DNA of 14,101 nucleotides, from contig WTHW01000183.1 of NCBI GenBank assembly GCA_011526395.1, positions 1-14,101 on the forward strand, written 5' to 3'. The position numbers and the translations under genes were made by a program. Source of the DNA: Alphaproteobacteria bacterium (lineage in GTDB: Bacteria > Pseudomonadota > Alphaproteobacteria > Puniceispirillales > Puniceispirillaceae). Shown here one piece after another: positions 1 through 7,422 of the stretch (the first letter of the stretch is position 1; every line of letters begins with the position of its first letter). The notes below the pieces were generated by a model that was given only the letters and a program-made list of their open reading frames with translations, was not told the origin of the DNA and searched no databases.

Positions 1-1132
1 TATCCAGCAGCAAGCCATCTGTGGTGGATGTAATGGTGCCATCCGCCGCATTGGTGAAGGCTGTATTATCACCTGACAAGATATAATCAGTTGTCGTCGA
101 GTTTGTTTTAATCGTGCCTGTATTTGTGATGGTCGCTGTTACCGCGTTATTGGTATCAAACACAGACCCATTATCACTTTGGATAGTGCCATTATTCACA
201 ATACTCGCATTATCAGCATATTGCAGATAGACAACAAAATCATCATCAGCAGAAATCGTGCCATTATCATTATTGGTCAGCACAGAATTTTCAAGCTCAT
301 CACCATAGATGGTATTCGTATCTGCTGTAATGGTGCCTGAATTTGAGAGGGTGAAATTGTCAGCCTCTTCTAACCTCAATGCTTGGTCAGTTGTGGCAGA
401 TATCGTGCCTGTATTTGTCACATCTGAATTGGTGGTGCGGACAAGATACACTGTTTCTTTTGTGATAGATGAAATGGTGCCAGAGTTGGTAATGGTTAAA
501 TTATCAGCTGTCTCTGCCCAAACGGCGCGTCCATCCGTATGGGCATTTCTGGATAGCGTCAAATTATCACGATAGGTGATATTGTCATTATTAACCGCAA
601 TCGTACCGGCATTAGTCAGCGTACTGTCGCTTGATCCATTAACCAAAATGGCTAAGCGTGCGCCAGAAATCGTGCCTGTGGCTTCATTCGTGATCTCACC
701 ATTTTGGATATTTTGCGCTGAAACCGTAGAGCCATCACTTGAATAAATGGCACCAGAATTCTCAAGCGTAAGATTAGTGACTGTGCGGCCAGAGCCATCA
801 ATATCAAGCGCACGATCGCCATCTGCGACAATTTCACCATCACTACCAACGCTGATAGATAAATCGCTAACATCTTGGCTAACATCAATCAGATCATTGC
901 CGCCTTGCAAGGTGCCAGTGATGCCAATCGTCACATTATCACCATTTACAGCGATCCAGTTGCTTTGCGTATTACCATCCGCACCAGCATAGGCAGAGAC
1001 TGTGACATTATCATTCGCGGAGACTGTTGTCGGGCTAGAGGTGTTGTCCAATACAACATCAGCGCCAAATGCCTGCCCAACAGAGCCACACATACCCGCG
1101 CTCATCATAATGAGAAAAAGTTGTTTCTTCAT
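1..1132 (-). CDS. Autotransporter-type repeat surface protein, N-terminal part (runs off left edge)
   Basis: The minus-strand frame is open from the ATG at 1132 to the left edge (377 codons, no stop). Residues 1-24 form a Sec signal peptide: MKK, a hydrophobic core (LFLIMM) and a likely cut near AFGA-D. The mature part is rich in Asn, Asp, Ser, Thr and Gly. From about residue 125 it carries around ten degenerate units built on N-x-G-T-I-x-S/T (NSGTISS, NTGTISA, NNGTIQS, NTGTIKT), as in beta-helical passenger domains of type V autotransporters and related adhesins. Only one Cys is seen, inside the signal peptide. The membrane beta-barrel expected at the C-terminus would lie outside the window, so secretion by the autotransporter route is inferred. 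Two in-frame ATGs further upstream (at 1150 and 1171) are possible starts, but 1132 gives the best signal peptide. No strong ribosome site is visible. The gene is divergent from the Gate-family gene. Confidence 0.75.
   Translation of the reverse strand, partial: MKKQLFLIMMSAGMCGSVGQAFGADVVLDNTSSPTTVSANDNVTVSAYAGADGNTQSNWIAVNGDNVTIGITGTLQGGNDLIDVSQDVSDLSISVGSDGEIVADGDRALDIDGSGRTVTNLTLENSGAIYSSDGSTVSAQNIQNGEITNEATGTISGARLAILVNGSSDSTLTNAGTIAVNNDNITYRDNLTLSRNAHTDGRAVWAETADNLTITNSGTISSITKETVYLVRTTNSDVTNTGTISATTDQALRLEEADNFTLSNSGTITADTNTIYGDELENSVLTNNDNGTISADDDFVVYLQYADNASIVNNGTIQSDNGSVFDTNNAVTATITNTGTIKTNSTTTDYILSGDNTAFTNAADGTITSTTDGLLLD
30..765 (-). repeat. Degenerate N-x-G-T-I-x-S coding repeats of the surface protein
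   Basis: About ten copies of a short coding motif occur at irregular spacing, roughly 50-130 bases apart. On the plus strand each reads as a variant of 'atcgtgcctgtatttgt' (for example near 30, 110, 185, 262, 328, 400, 475, 600, 668 and 747). On the minus strand it encodes N-T/S-G-T-I. These are protein-level beta-helix turns rather than exact DNA repeats. Confidence 0.65.
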
Positions 1133-1305
1133 TAACTCAACTGCCACCATTTTGATATGCAGGCATCGCATATCTCACCAAATATTTACTCGAAACTGTC
1201 ATACAAAAGTATCAATAATGCAAATAAAACTAATAAAGAGTTAACTTTTTATTTTTTAAACGCCGCCTCTCCTTCTTCCCTCGTCTTCCCTGAAATGCTA
1301 TCACA
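1133..1305. promoter_or_regulatory. Divergent intergenic region, AT-rich
   Basis: This 173-base stretch separates the leftward surface-protein gene from the rightward Gate-family gene. It must hold both promoters. The part from about 1180 to 1260 is strongly A/T-rich. I could not find a convincing -35/-10 pair on either strand, nor a clear ribosome site before 1306 or 1132, so nothing more precise is claimed. Confidence 0.4.
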
Positions 1306-2325
1306 ATGACCGATCTTAATGCCCAGCTGGGGGAGTGTCTTGTGACAGCACGAAATGCTTATGATACGCGCAAAGTAGGGTGTGATATTGTCTCTGTATC
1401 ACTGAACCTATTTCGTGTGATGATACCAGCGCTCATCATCGTGAAAATCGCAACAGAGCTTGGCTTTGATAGCTTTCTTATCTCAGTCTTCCAGCCTCTT
1501 ATGGCGCTCATGGATTTACCGCCTGCCGCCGCGATTGTGCTTGTCACCACCATGCTCACCAATCCCTATACAGGCCTTCTTGTCGCGGCCTCTCTGCCAG
1601 AATTAACAGACCTTAACACCGCCCAGACATCTATCATCGCGCTTTTCATGCTCTTCACACATGGCTTGCCTGTTGAGGCGATGGTCTCATCAAAGGTGGG
1701 GTTGCGCTTATGGTTTGTTGTGATGATCCGTCTTTTGACTGCTTTTATATCTGGCATCATATTGGCCACCATTTTTGCCCAAACAGGCTGGCTCTCATCA
1801 CCAGCCCATCTCTCATTGCCACAAATCACAGCCACAGATCCCAGCCTGATTGACTGGCTCACCAGCCAAGTGATTGCGCTCTTCCTCATCCAGCTTGTGA
1901 TCATCATCCTCATCGCCGCATTGGAATTATTGCGCATCATCGGTGTGGAGCGGCTGATGACATGGCTGTTATCCCCCATCTTGCAATTCATGGGCATTGG
2001 CGCGCGTGCTTCGACCATCGCGATTGTCGGCGTGTGTTTGGGACTAACATTTGGGGGCGGTATTTTGATGAAGGATGTTGCCACAGGCACCATCCCAAAA
2101 CGTGATGTATTTGGCGTCTTATGCTTTATCAATCTCAAACATTCAGCCTTTGAAGATACAGCTGTCGTGATGCTGTTGGGGCCAAGCTTATTTGTGATTG
2201 TCGTTGTGCGTTTGCTCTTTGCTGTGGTGATGACAATGCTCGCCATGCTCATCGCCCACCGCCTGCCAGATGCGCTATGGGGCAGATATCTAACGAACAA
2301 GAATATCCCAGCCTCAGCTGGCTGA
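1306..2325 (+). CDS. Nucleoside-recognition (Gate) domain membrane protein
   Basis: This 339-residue polytopic inner-membrane protein has hydrophobic segments at about residues 35-55, 70-95, 107-120, 133-158, 185-210, 235-255, 268-300 and 300-320. Its second half has the pattern of the Gate/nucleoside-recognition family (SpmA/SpmB and YjiH relatives): a glycine-rich GLTFGGGILMKD stretch (residues 246-257) and the FINLKHSAFEDT element (residues 274-285), which matches the conserved H-S-x-x-E-D-T signature. The family is linked to transport or gating of small molecules, possibly nucleosides, but the substrate here cannot be read from sequence. The start lacks an obvious ribosome site. The stop overlaps by 12 bases, tail to tail, with the hydroxypyruvate isomerase gene. 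Confidence 0.7.
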   Translation: MTDLNAQLGECLVTARNAYDTRKVGCDIVSVSLNLFRVMIPALIIVKIATELGFDSFLISVFQPLMALMDLPPAAAIVLVTTMLTNPYTGLLVAASLPELTDLNTAQTSIIALFMLFTHGLPVEAMVSSKVGLRLWFVVMIRLLTAFISGIILATIFAQTGWLSSPAHLSLPQITATDPSLIDWLTSQVIALFLIQLVIIILIAALELLRIIGVERLMTWLLSPILQFMGIGARASTIAIVGVCLGLTFGGGILMKDVATGTIPKRDVFGVLCFINLKHSAFEDTAVVMLLGPSLFVIVVVRLLFAVVMTMLAMLIAHRLPDALWGRYLTNKNIPASAG

Positions 2326-3087
2326 CATCTTGCCCATCCAGCCAAGCGATTGGCGCGTCTCACCTTCTACGCGATATTCAGCCCCAAAGGGCCCACGCCA
2401 GCCTGCCACTGCTATCTTATCAAATATCATCTGATAATCAGTCGTCCCCTCATCAGGCACGCCCCTTGATGGTGTGCCAGCAAATTGCACATGCCCAATT
2501 AAGGGCAGGTAGAGCTCAAACTCTGCTAAAATATCATGCCCCATACGCACCACATGATAACAATCAAACATAAGTTTAAGGCGCGGATGACCAACTGCCT
2601 CAATAATCGCCGCCGCATGGGCATTATCTCGCACCGCATAATGGGGCGCATCATGCTGGTTTATCGCCTCAATCAGAACCATCATCTGATGGCGATCAGC
2701 AAGCTTGCTTGCATAATCCAAATTCTCAATAAAACAGGCCTCAGCCTCGCTTGCATCTGCCCCTTCATCCAGCGTGCCAGCCATCACATGGACACAAGCC
2801 GCCCCCACTTCCGCGCCATAGGCAAAGGCCTCCTCAATGGAGCGCCGTGCTGCTTCCTTCAAGTGGGGAAGGGCGCATAGCCCCATCGTCTCACCCTTAT
2901 CAGTATTCAGCCCCAAAAGCGGCAGGCCTGTCTCATCTAGCGCCCTTTTGAACTGGCTTGCCGCCATCTCATAGGGCCAGTGACATTCCACAGCTGCAAA
3001 TCCATCTTCTGCGGCGTAGCGCACAGCCTCATCAAGGGCAAATTCACGATATAAAAACCCCAAATTGGCTGAAAAACGGTGCCTCAT
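2314..3087 (-). CDS. hyi: Hydroxypyruvate isomerase family protein
   Basis: This 257-residue TIM-barrel protein belongs to the AP-endonuclease-2/xylose-isomerase-like superfamily. The hydroxypyruvate isomerase pattern is visible from end to end: FSANLGFLY at the start, GFAAVECHWPYE (29-40), HVMAG (100-104), metal ligand Glu140 in VLIEAINQHD, Asp175 and His178 in LMFDCYHVVRMGHD, Gln201 in GHVQFA, and Glu237 in GAEYRVEGETRQSLGW. The length is normal for Hyi (about 258). The enzyme interconverts hydroxypyruvate and tartronate semialdehyde in glyoxylate metabolism. A role on a related 3-keto sugar acid (OtnI-type) cannot be excluded. It starts 3 bases after the cysQ stop, so the two are probably cotranscribed. 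No glyoxylate carboligase or tartronate semialdehyde reductase lies beside it. Confidence 0.82.
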   Translation of the reverse strand: MRHRFSANLGFLYREFALDEAVRYAAEDGFAAVECHWPYEMAASQFKRALDETGLPLLGLNTDKGETMGLCALPHLKEAARRSIEEAFAYGAEVGAACVHVMAGTLDEGADASEAEACFIENLDYASKLADRHQMMVLIEAINQHDAPHYAVRDNAHAAAIIEAVGHPRLKLMFDCYHVVRMGHDILAEFELYLPLIGHVQFAGTPSRGVPDEGTTDYQMIFDKIAVAGWRGPFGAEYRVEGETRQSLGWMGKMSAS

Positions 3088-3090
3088 AAT

Positions 3091-3864
3091 TTATATCAGC
3101 GCCTCATTGCCATAGACGAAAAATGGCACATTGCGATAGCTCTCTTTGCCATAATGATAGGGCGTACCATCTTCAAAACAGGTCATCCCGCCAGCCGCGC
3201 GCACAATCGCATCACCTGCCGCTGTATCCCATTCCATAGTCGGGCCAAAGCGTGGATAAAAATCAGCCTCACCAATCGCCACCAGACAGAATTTTAATGA
3301 TGAGCCGATGGCTTTGGTATCTGTGATACCGCGCGCCTCTAGCCAGTCATTGGTTGCCTCATCTCTATGAGAGGCAGATGCCACAGCTGTCAGTTTACCT
3401 GATGGCGCGCGTGTCGCAATCGCTTCTGGCGCACCACCTGCCACAGCGCGGCTTGCCCCTTGCCCTTTAATCCCGCGATAGAGCGTCTCAAAGACAGGCG
3501 CATAAATCAGCCCCATCACAGGCGCGCCTTCCACAATCAGCCCGATATTCACCGTAAAGGCACCCTTGCCATCTTGCTTTAAAAACTCTTTCGTCCCATC
3601 AATCGGATCAACAAGGAAATAAGCATCAGCCACCGCCAAATGATGCGAGCTTGCATTTTCTTCTGATATAACGGGTATCTCAGGCGCCGCCTCTTTCAGT
3701 GCCGCCAGCAATATCACCTCAGCCGCCTCATCAGCCGCTGTCACAGGCGAGCCATCATCTTTCACAATGACCTCAAAATCAGAGCGGTAAATCTCCATAA
3801 TCGCGTTGCCAGCTTCAATCATGGCGGGGCTTAAATCATCTGCTAATTTGGCAAGATCTCTCAT
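3091..3864 (-). CDS. cysQ: 3'(2'),5'-bisphosphate nucleotidase
   Basis: This 257-residue member of the inositol monophosphatase superfamily hydrolyses 3'-phosphoadenosine 5'-phosphate to AMP and phosphate. It clears the by-product of sulfate activation. Metal-site residues are present: Glu68-Glu69 in VISEEN, DPIDGT at 86-91 (Asp86, Asp89), and Asp213 in EWDTAAGDAI (211-220). The CysQ-type DGSPVTAAD motif (37-45) and DPIDGTKEF favour CysQ over plain inositol monophosphatase. The start is supported by a GAGG ribosome site five bases upstream. The gene lies between the DUF1905 gene (40-base gap upstream) and hyi (3-base gap downstream), all leftward, suggesting one transcript. Confidence 0.9.
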   Translation of the reverse strand: MRDLAKLADDLSPAMIEAGNAIMEIYRSDFEVIVKDDGSPVTAADEAAEVILLAALKEAAPEIPVISEENASSHHLAVADAYFLVDPIDGTKEFLKQDGKGAFTVNIGLIVEGAPVMGLIYAPVFETLYRGIKGQGASRAVAGGAPEAIATRAPSGKLTAVASASHRDEATNDWLEARGITDTKAIGSSLKFCLVAIGEADFYPRFGPTMEWDTAAGDAIVRAAGGMTCFEDGTPYHYGKESYRNVPFFVYGNEALI

Positions 3865-3904
3865 CTTATCCTCACACTTATCTCATGTGCCTTGAACCCT
3901 ATCC

Positions 3905-4216
3905 TTAAATGCCAATCAGGCGCAATAGCACTGTGACATCATCATGCTTATCAAGCCCTTCAGCTTTCCGCACCGCCGCCTTTATCGGCAAGACATAAGA
4001 GCCTGATTGCTTATCAGGGAACACAGAGGTGGCCCACACACTGCCCCCCACGCGCACCTCAACACGCACCGAGCCAAAGCCACGTTTTGGCATCATCTCA
4101 TCAGAGGTGATAAAGCGTATCTCACCTGCCACATCCACAGGCAAAGTCACAAAAAACCAAGCCGCCTTCGCAGGCCACTCCCACAAAGGCGCCGTAAACT
4201 GAAATTCATTCATCAT
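3905..4216 (-). CDS. DUF1905 domain-containing protein
   Basis: This 103-residue protein is covered by one DUF1905 domain: FTAPLWEWPAKAAWFFVTLP near the start, the RGFGSVRVEVRVGG strand pair, and SVFPDKQSGSYVLPIKAAVRKAEGL, followed by a terminal VTVLLRL strand. The family is a small beta-barrel-like fold with no established biochemical role. Stand-alone proteins of about 95-105 residues are normal. There is no signal peptide. An AAGG ribosome site precedes the start, and the second codon is also ATG, so a one-residue-shorter protein is equally possible. It is the first gene of a likely DUF1905-cysQ-hyi transcript and is divergent from the HAD hydrolase. Confidence 0.82.
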   Translation of the reverse strand: MMNEFQFTAPLWEWPAKAAWFFVTLPVDVAGEIRFITSDEMMPKRGFGSVRVEVRVGGSVWATSVFPDKQSGSYVLPIKAAVRKAEGLDKHDDVTVLLRLIGI

Positions 4217-4255
4217 CGCTTGCCTTTTCTCTTATCTTTTCTCTGGCGTCTTCTC

Positions 4256-4283
4256 TTGACAGCTGTGGCCATCATCATAAAGT
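4256..4283 (+). promoter_or_regulatory. Candidate sigma-70 promoter for the HAD hydrolase
   Basis: A perfect TTGACA at 4256-4261 is followed after 16 bases by TAAAGT at 4278-4283, about 55 bases before the start codon at 4339. The -35 is a full consensus match and the -10 matches four of six positions. No separate promoter for the divergent DUF1905 gene could be picked out. Confidence 0.45.
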
Positions 4284-4338
4284 CATTTCATCATTTATCG
4301 CAACGCATGATGCAACCACCCGGCTAAGGACAGCTCTC

Positions 4339-5058
4339 ATGGACACATCTTCTTTCACCACTTTGACATTTGATTGTTATGGCACTCTGATTGATTGGGA
4401 ATCTGGTATTTGGGATGGGCTACAGATGATGCTTCTGGCCAATGGGTCTGATAAAAACAGGCATGAGGCGCTGGTTGATTTCGCCGCGGCTGAAAGTGCG
4501 ATTCAGGCAGAGACCCCTTCCATGCTCTACCCAGAGGTGCTATCGCGCACCCATGCCCAGCTGGCAAAACAATGGGGTTATCAGACGACCACAGAGATGG
4601 ATGAAAGGTTCGGTGCCTTCGTGCCTTACTGGAACGCCTTTGAAGATAGCGCAGATGCCCTTCGCAAATTGGCAAAACGCTACAAGCTTGTCATCCTCTC
4701 AAATGTCGATCGCACCAGCTTTGCAGGATCAAACGCGCGGTTGGGCGTGCATTTTGATGCGATTTACACAGCTGAAGATATCGGCTCTTACAAACCGCAT
4801 CCGCAAAATTTCCCGCATATGCTAGAGGCGCTGGAACGAGATCATAACACCGCACCACATCAAGTGCTTCACGTGGCGCAATCACTCTTCCATGATATCA
4901 AGCCAGGCAAAGCAGCTGGCCTGCCATGTATATGGATTGACAGACAAGATCTAGCTGGCGGCGGCTCTTGGGGTGCCACCGCCCATGTTGAAAATGTGCC
5001 AGAGCCTGACAAGCGCTTTACCTCGCTTGCCGCTTTCGCCGATTGGGCATGCAGCTAG
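4339..5058 (+). CDS. Haloacid dehalogenase type II-like HAD hydrolase
   Basis: This 239-residue HAD-superfamily protein has the layout of (S)-2-haloacid dehalogenases. Motif I is FDCYGTLIDWE with nucleophile Asp12 and Thr16. Arg41 matches the substrate-carboxylate arginine of L-2-haloacid dehalogenases. Motif II is ILSNVD (Ser121, Asn122), motif III is Lys152 in GSYKPHP, and motif IV is HVAQSLFHDIKPGKAAGL (178-195). Known dehalogenases have SSNxWD in motif IV, whereas this protein has AQSLFHD, so dehalogenation of chloroacetate-like substrates is uncertain and a phosphatase or other hydrolase role is possible. An AAGGA ribosome site lies eight to nine bases before the ATG. It ends seven bases from the convergent nitroreductase gene. 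Confidence 0.82.
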   Translation: MDTSSFTTLTFDCYGTLIDWESGIWDGLQMMLLANGSDKNRHEALVDFAAAESAIQAETPSMLYPEVLSRTHAQLAKQWGYQTTTEMDERFGAFVPYWNAFEDSADALRKLAKRYKLVILSNVDRTSFAGSNARLGVHFDAIYTAEDIGSYKPHPQNFPHMLEALERDHNTAPHQVLHVAQSLFHDIKPGKAAGLPCIWIDRQDLAGGGSWGATAHVENVPEPDKRFTSLAAFADWACS

Positions 5059-5065
5059 CCACGCT

Positions 5066-5632
5066 TTATAATATCTGACATGCCTCATCAAATGACAGGC
5101 GCGCGCCGCGCTCATAGAGCGCCTCAGCATCGCCATATCCCAGATTGATCAGCATATCTGCCCGCAAGCTTGTGCCAGCGAAAAAGGCGTCATTAATCTT
5201 ATCTTTGTTAAAGCCAGACATTGGCCCACAATCAAGGCCAAGCGTGCGTGCGGCAAGGATAAGATATCCTGCTGACAGCCACGTATTCTCTGTTGCCGCC
5301 TCTGCCAGCTTGCTGGCATCTTGGCTCTGATAAGCATCCTTATTCATATGCGGGGCAAGGGTCGGGATATGATTGGCGAAATCCAAATCATGGGCAATGA
5401 TTGCCACCACAGGCGCAGATTGCACCTTTGCCTTATTCCCCTCTGCCACAGCGTCAATCACTCGTTCTTTTGCCTCATCAGATGTCACAAAGCTGATACG
5501 CATCGGATTCAAATTAGAGGCTGTTGGCCCCATTTTTGCGAGATCATATAGCTCATGCAAAATTGCTTCATCTACCGGCTCATCACGAAAGGCGCGGTGT
5601 GTTCTATGCTCTAAAAACAGCTCTTTACTCAT
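5066..5632 (-). CDS. RutE-like nitroreductase (malonic semialdehyde reductase family)
   Basis: This 188-residue, single-domain FMN-dependent nitroreductase resembles RutE/HadB proteins (usually about 195). FMN-binding and family motifs include RTHRAF (10-15), KMGPTASNLNP (33-43), the AGYLILAARTLGLDCGPMSGF block (121-141) and INLGYGD (162-168). RutE reduces malonic semialdehyde to 3-hydroxypropionate in pyrimidine breakdown. No other rut gene is nearby, so a wider role in reducing quinones, nitro compounds or aldehydes is at least as likely here. It is translationally coupled to the pirin gene: the pirin TAA and this ATG share one base. The pair is divergent from a LysR gene, the likely regulator. 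Confidence 0.83.
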   Translation of the reverse strand: MSKELFLEHRTHRAFRDEPVDEAILHELYDLAKMGPTASNLNPMRISFVTSDEAKERVIDAVAEGNKAKVQSAPVVAIIAHDLDFANHIPTLAPHMNKDAYQSQDASKLAEAATENTWLSAGYLILAARTLGLDCGPMSGFNKDKINDAFFAGTSLRADMLINLGYGDAEALYERGARLSFDEACQIL

Positions 5633-6336
5633 TATCTTGCTTTTCTCTTTCCTGGTACTTCAATGACTAAAATCTCAGTATCTGATAGGGCGCGGATGCT
5701 CACCGATGCTTCATCTGATATCGCGATCCCATCACCTTTTTTGGCGCTCTTGCCAGCCACCTCAACCTCGCCTTCAGAGACAAGCAGATAGCCCTTTCCC
5801 TTAATCGGGTGCGTGATTTTAGTATCCTTATTGAGGCGTCCTGCATAAATGCGCGCATCTTGGGCAATTTGTAACGGCGCTTTACCATCACCAGATACCA
5901 GTAAATTCAGCGATGATGATACAGGCGCTTTTGGAAACTCTGCCATATCCCATGTTGGCTTTATGCCTTTTTCTCTTGGCGTGATCCAAATCTGATAAAT
6001 ATTGGTGACTTCATCTTCATGATTATATTCAGAATGAAAGATCCCTGTGCCAGCGCTCATCACCTGCACATTACCAGCTTTGGTCGTCCCTTTATTGCCT
6101 TGGCTATCTTTATGTGTGATGGCCCCTTTGCGCACATAGGTGATGATTTCCATATCGCGGTGCGGGTGGGTATCAAACCCTGTATAGGGCGCAATGCGGT
6201 CATCATTAATAACCAATAGCTCCCCATGGCTCATTTTCTTAGGGTCAAAATAATTGGCAAAGCTGAAATGATGCTTGGCATCAAGCCACCCATGATTGGC
6301 GCCGCCTAGCTCTTCAAATTTATGATGCTGAAACAT
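5632..6336 (-). CDS. Pirin family protein (YhhW-like)
   Basis: This 234-residue bicupin protein matches bacterial pirins such as YhhW (231). The N-terminal cupin has all four metal ligands at the positions seen in human pirin: His57 and His59 in THPHRDMEIITYV, and His101 and Glu103 in GTGIFHSEYNHE. The C-terminal cupin lacks ligands, as in the family. Several pirins show quercetin 2,3-dioxygenase activity in vitro, and others act as redox-responsive regulators; the physiological substrate is unknown. An AGGAG ribosome site lies ten bases upstream of the ATG. It is the first gene of a two-gene transcript with the nitroreductase. Context suggests a response to quinone, flavonoid or electrophile stress, which is inference. 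Confidence 0.88.
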   Translation of the reverse strand: MFQHHKFEELGGANHGWLDAKHHFSFANYFDPKKMSHGELLVINDDRIAPYTGFDTHPHRDMEIITYVRKGAITHKDSQGNKGTTKAGNVQVMSAGTGIFHSEYNHEDEVTNIYQIWITPREKGIKPTWDMAEFPKAPVSSSLNLLVSGDGKAPLQIAQDARIYAGRLNKDTKITHPIKGKGYLLVSEGEVEVAGKSAKKGDGIAISDEASVSIRALSDTEILVIEVPGKRKAR

Positions 6337-6461
6337 ATCGGGACATCTCCTAACCTTATCTCATCATGATGACTGCGAATTGACTGTTAAGGGTGTAGCC
6401 CTATTATCTAGGTTAATAAATAGGCTTCTCATTAAAAGAATAGTAACAAATAGTTATCAAT
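6337..6461. promoter_or_regulatory. Divergent pirin/lysR control region with dyads
   Basis: This 125-base region separates the divergent pirin and LysR genes. Two symmetric elements are visible: a perfect 12-base palindrome TCATCATGATGA (6361-6372), and an interrupted dyad CCTATT/AATAGG (arms 6400-6405 and 6419-6424) enclosing a T-N11-A arrangement of the kind bound by LysR proteins. A possible leftward promoter is TTGATA (6459-6454), 18 bases, TTTAAT. The palindrome uses a trinucleotide that is common in the surrounding coding DNA, so it may be chance. Confidence 0.4.
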
Positions 6462-7358
6462 ATGTTTTTAAAACCATCTTATCAGGTCTTAAGCGAAATC
6501 ATCCGTCATGGCTCTTTTACAAAGGCAGGCCAAGCGCTTGGCATGTCTAGCGTCGCTGTTGGCAAACATGTCAAACAGCTTGAACAGCATCTTGGCTTCA
6601 GGCTCTTTCATCGCACCACCCGCAATGTCACTCCCACCAGCTCAGCCCTGAAATTACATGAAGCATTGCAACGCTCAGAGGGGTTTTTATCAGAAATCTA
6701 TAATGAATTATCAGATGATCAGACACGCCCCTCTGGCCAGCTGAAAATCAATGTGCCTATGTCCTATGGCGAACAATATCTGGCAAAGCCATTGGCAGAT
6801 TATGCCGCGCGCTATCCTGATGTGATTGTGGATGTTGATTTTGATGATAAACGTGTGCATCTCATCGAAGAGGGCTATGATGCTGTTGTCCGTATTGGCG
6901 TGCTTGAAGATTCAGGCCTTATCGCGCGTCATATCTCTGATTTTCCAATCGAATTATGTGCCGCCCCGTCCCTCCTTGAAAAGCTAACAGCCCCGCAAAG
7001 CCCAGCTGATCTGAAATCATGGCCAGCTATTTGTTATTCGAACGCTGTCAATCCGACCCAATGGGCCTTTGTGGATGAGGCACAAAAAATCGCCAATATA
7101 TCAGTGAAACCAGCTCTTTATGCCAACAGCGCCGCGATGATGAAACAGGCCTGCCTCGCTGGTGTCGGCGCCGCCATGTTGCCCCGCTTTATCTGCCAGA
7201 AAGAACTAGATGACGGCCAGCTCATCCGCCTCCTGCCAGCCTATCAAGACGCCCAACAACGCGCTGTCTATGTTGTCTATCCAGACAAAAATTTCACCCC
7301 TCTAAAAGTCAGAGCCTTCATAGACACCCTAACATCCCACGCCTCACTATCTGAGTAA
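6462..7358 (+). CDS. LysR family transcriptional regulator
   Basis: This 298-residue protein has a standard LysR layout. The N-terminal winged helix-turn-helix spans residues 5-65 (GSFTKAGQALGMSSVAVGKH, then LEQHLGFRLFHRTTRNVTPT) and is followed by a linker helix. The type 2 periplasmic-binding-like effector domain runs from about 92 to 292 (GQLKINVPMSYGEQYLAKPL, YDAVVRIGVLEDSGLIARHI, CLAGVGAAMLPRFI). The length is normal. It is divergent from pirin and the nitroreductase, the classic arrangement for a LysR regulator controlling its neighbour and itself. The effector cannot be predicted. No ribosome site stands out before the ATG at 6462. Confidence 0.92.
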   Translation: MFLKPSYQVLSEIIRHGSFTKAGQALGMSSVAVGKHVKQLEQHLGFRLFHRTTRNVTPTSSALKLHEALQRSEGFLSEIYNELSDDQTRPSGQLKINVPMSYGEQYLAKPLADYAARYPDVIVDVDFDDKRVHLIEEGYDAVVRIGVLEDSGLIARHISDFPIELCAAPSLLEKLTAPQSPADLKSWPAICYSNAVNPTQWAFVDEAQKIANISVKPALYANSAAMMKQACLAGVGAAMLPRFICQKELDDGQLIRLLPAYQDAQQRAVYVVYPDKNFTPLKVRAFIDTLTSHASLSE

Positions 7359-7400
7359 GGCGCGGTTTTGGAAAAGGTGAGGGTTTGTGAGGTGTTAAAA

Positions 7401-7422
7401 GTGTATCAATAGTGTATCAATT
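7401..7422. repeat. 11-base perfect tandem repeat
   Basis: AGTGTATCAAT occurs twice head to tail (7401-7411 and 7412-7422) in the 120-base gap between the convergent LysR and metallo-hydrolase genes. I found no convincing hairpin terminator in this gap. The repeat could be a protein-binding site or simple slippage. Confidence 0.6.

Noticed and set aside
30..765. CRISPR-like or satellite repeat array
   Set aside because: The copies are degenerate, irregularly spaced and conserved at the protein level (N-x-G-T-I), as expected of beta-helix coding repeats.
309..1244. Several plus-strand open frames over the left-edge gene
   Set aside because: They are shadows of the minus-strand surface-protein frame, which has a signal peptide and repeats. 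The plus-strand products are compositionally odd and lack domains.
1566..2363. Long minus-strand open frame opposite the Gate-family gene
   Set aside because: It lies entirely across a well-supported membrane protein gene, and its translation is Met/Ile/Ser/Arg-rich antisense composition with no recognisable domain.
5066..5632. Pyrimidine-degradation (rut) locus
   Set aside because: Only the RutE-like gene is present. No RutA, RutB, RutC, RutD, RutF or RutG homologue lies in the window.
6361..6372. TCATCATGATGA as a definite operator
   Set aside because: It is a perfect palindrome, but runs of TCATCA/GATGAT are frequent in this DNA through codon use, so it is kept only as part of the control region.
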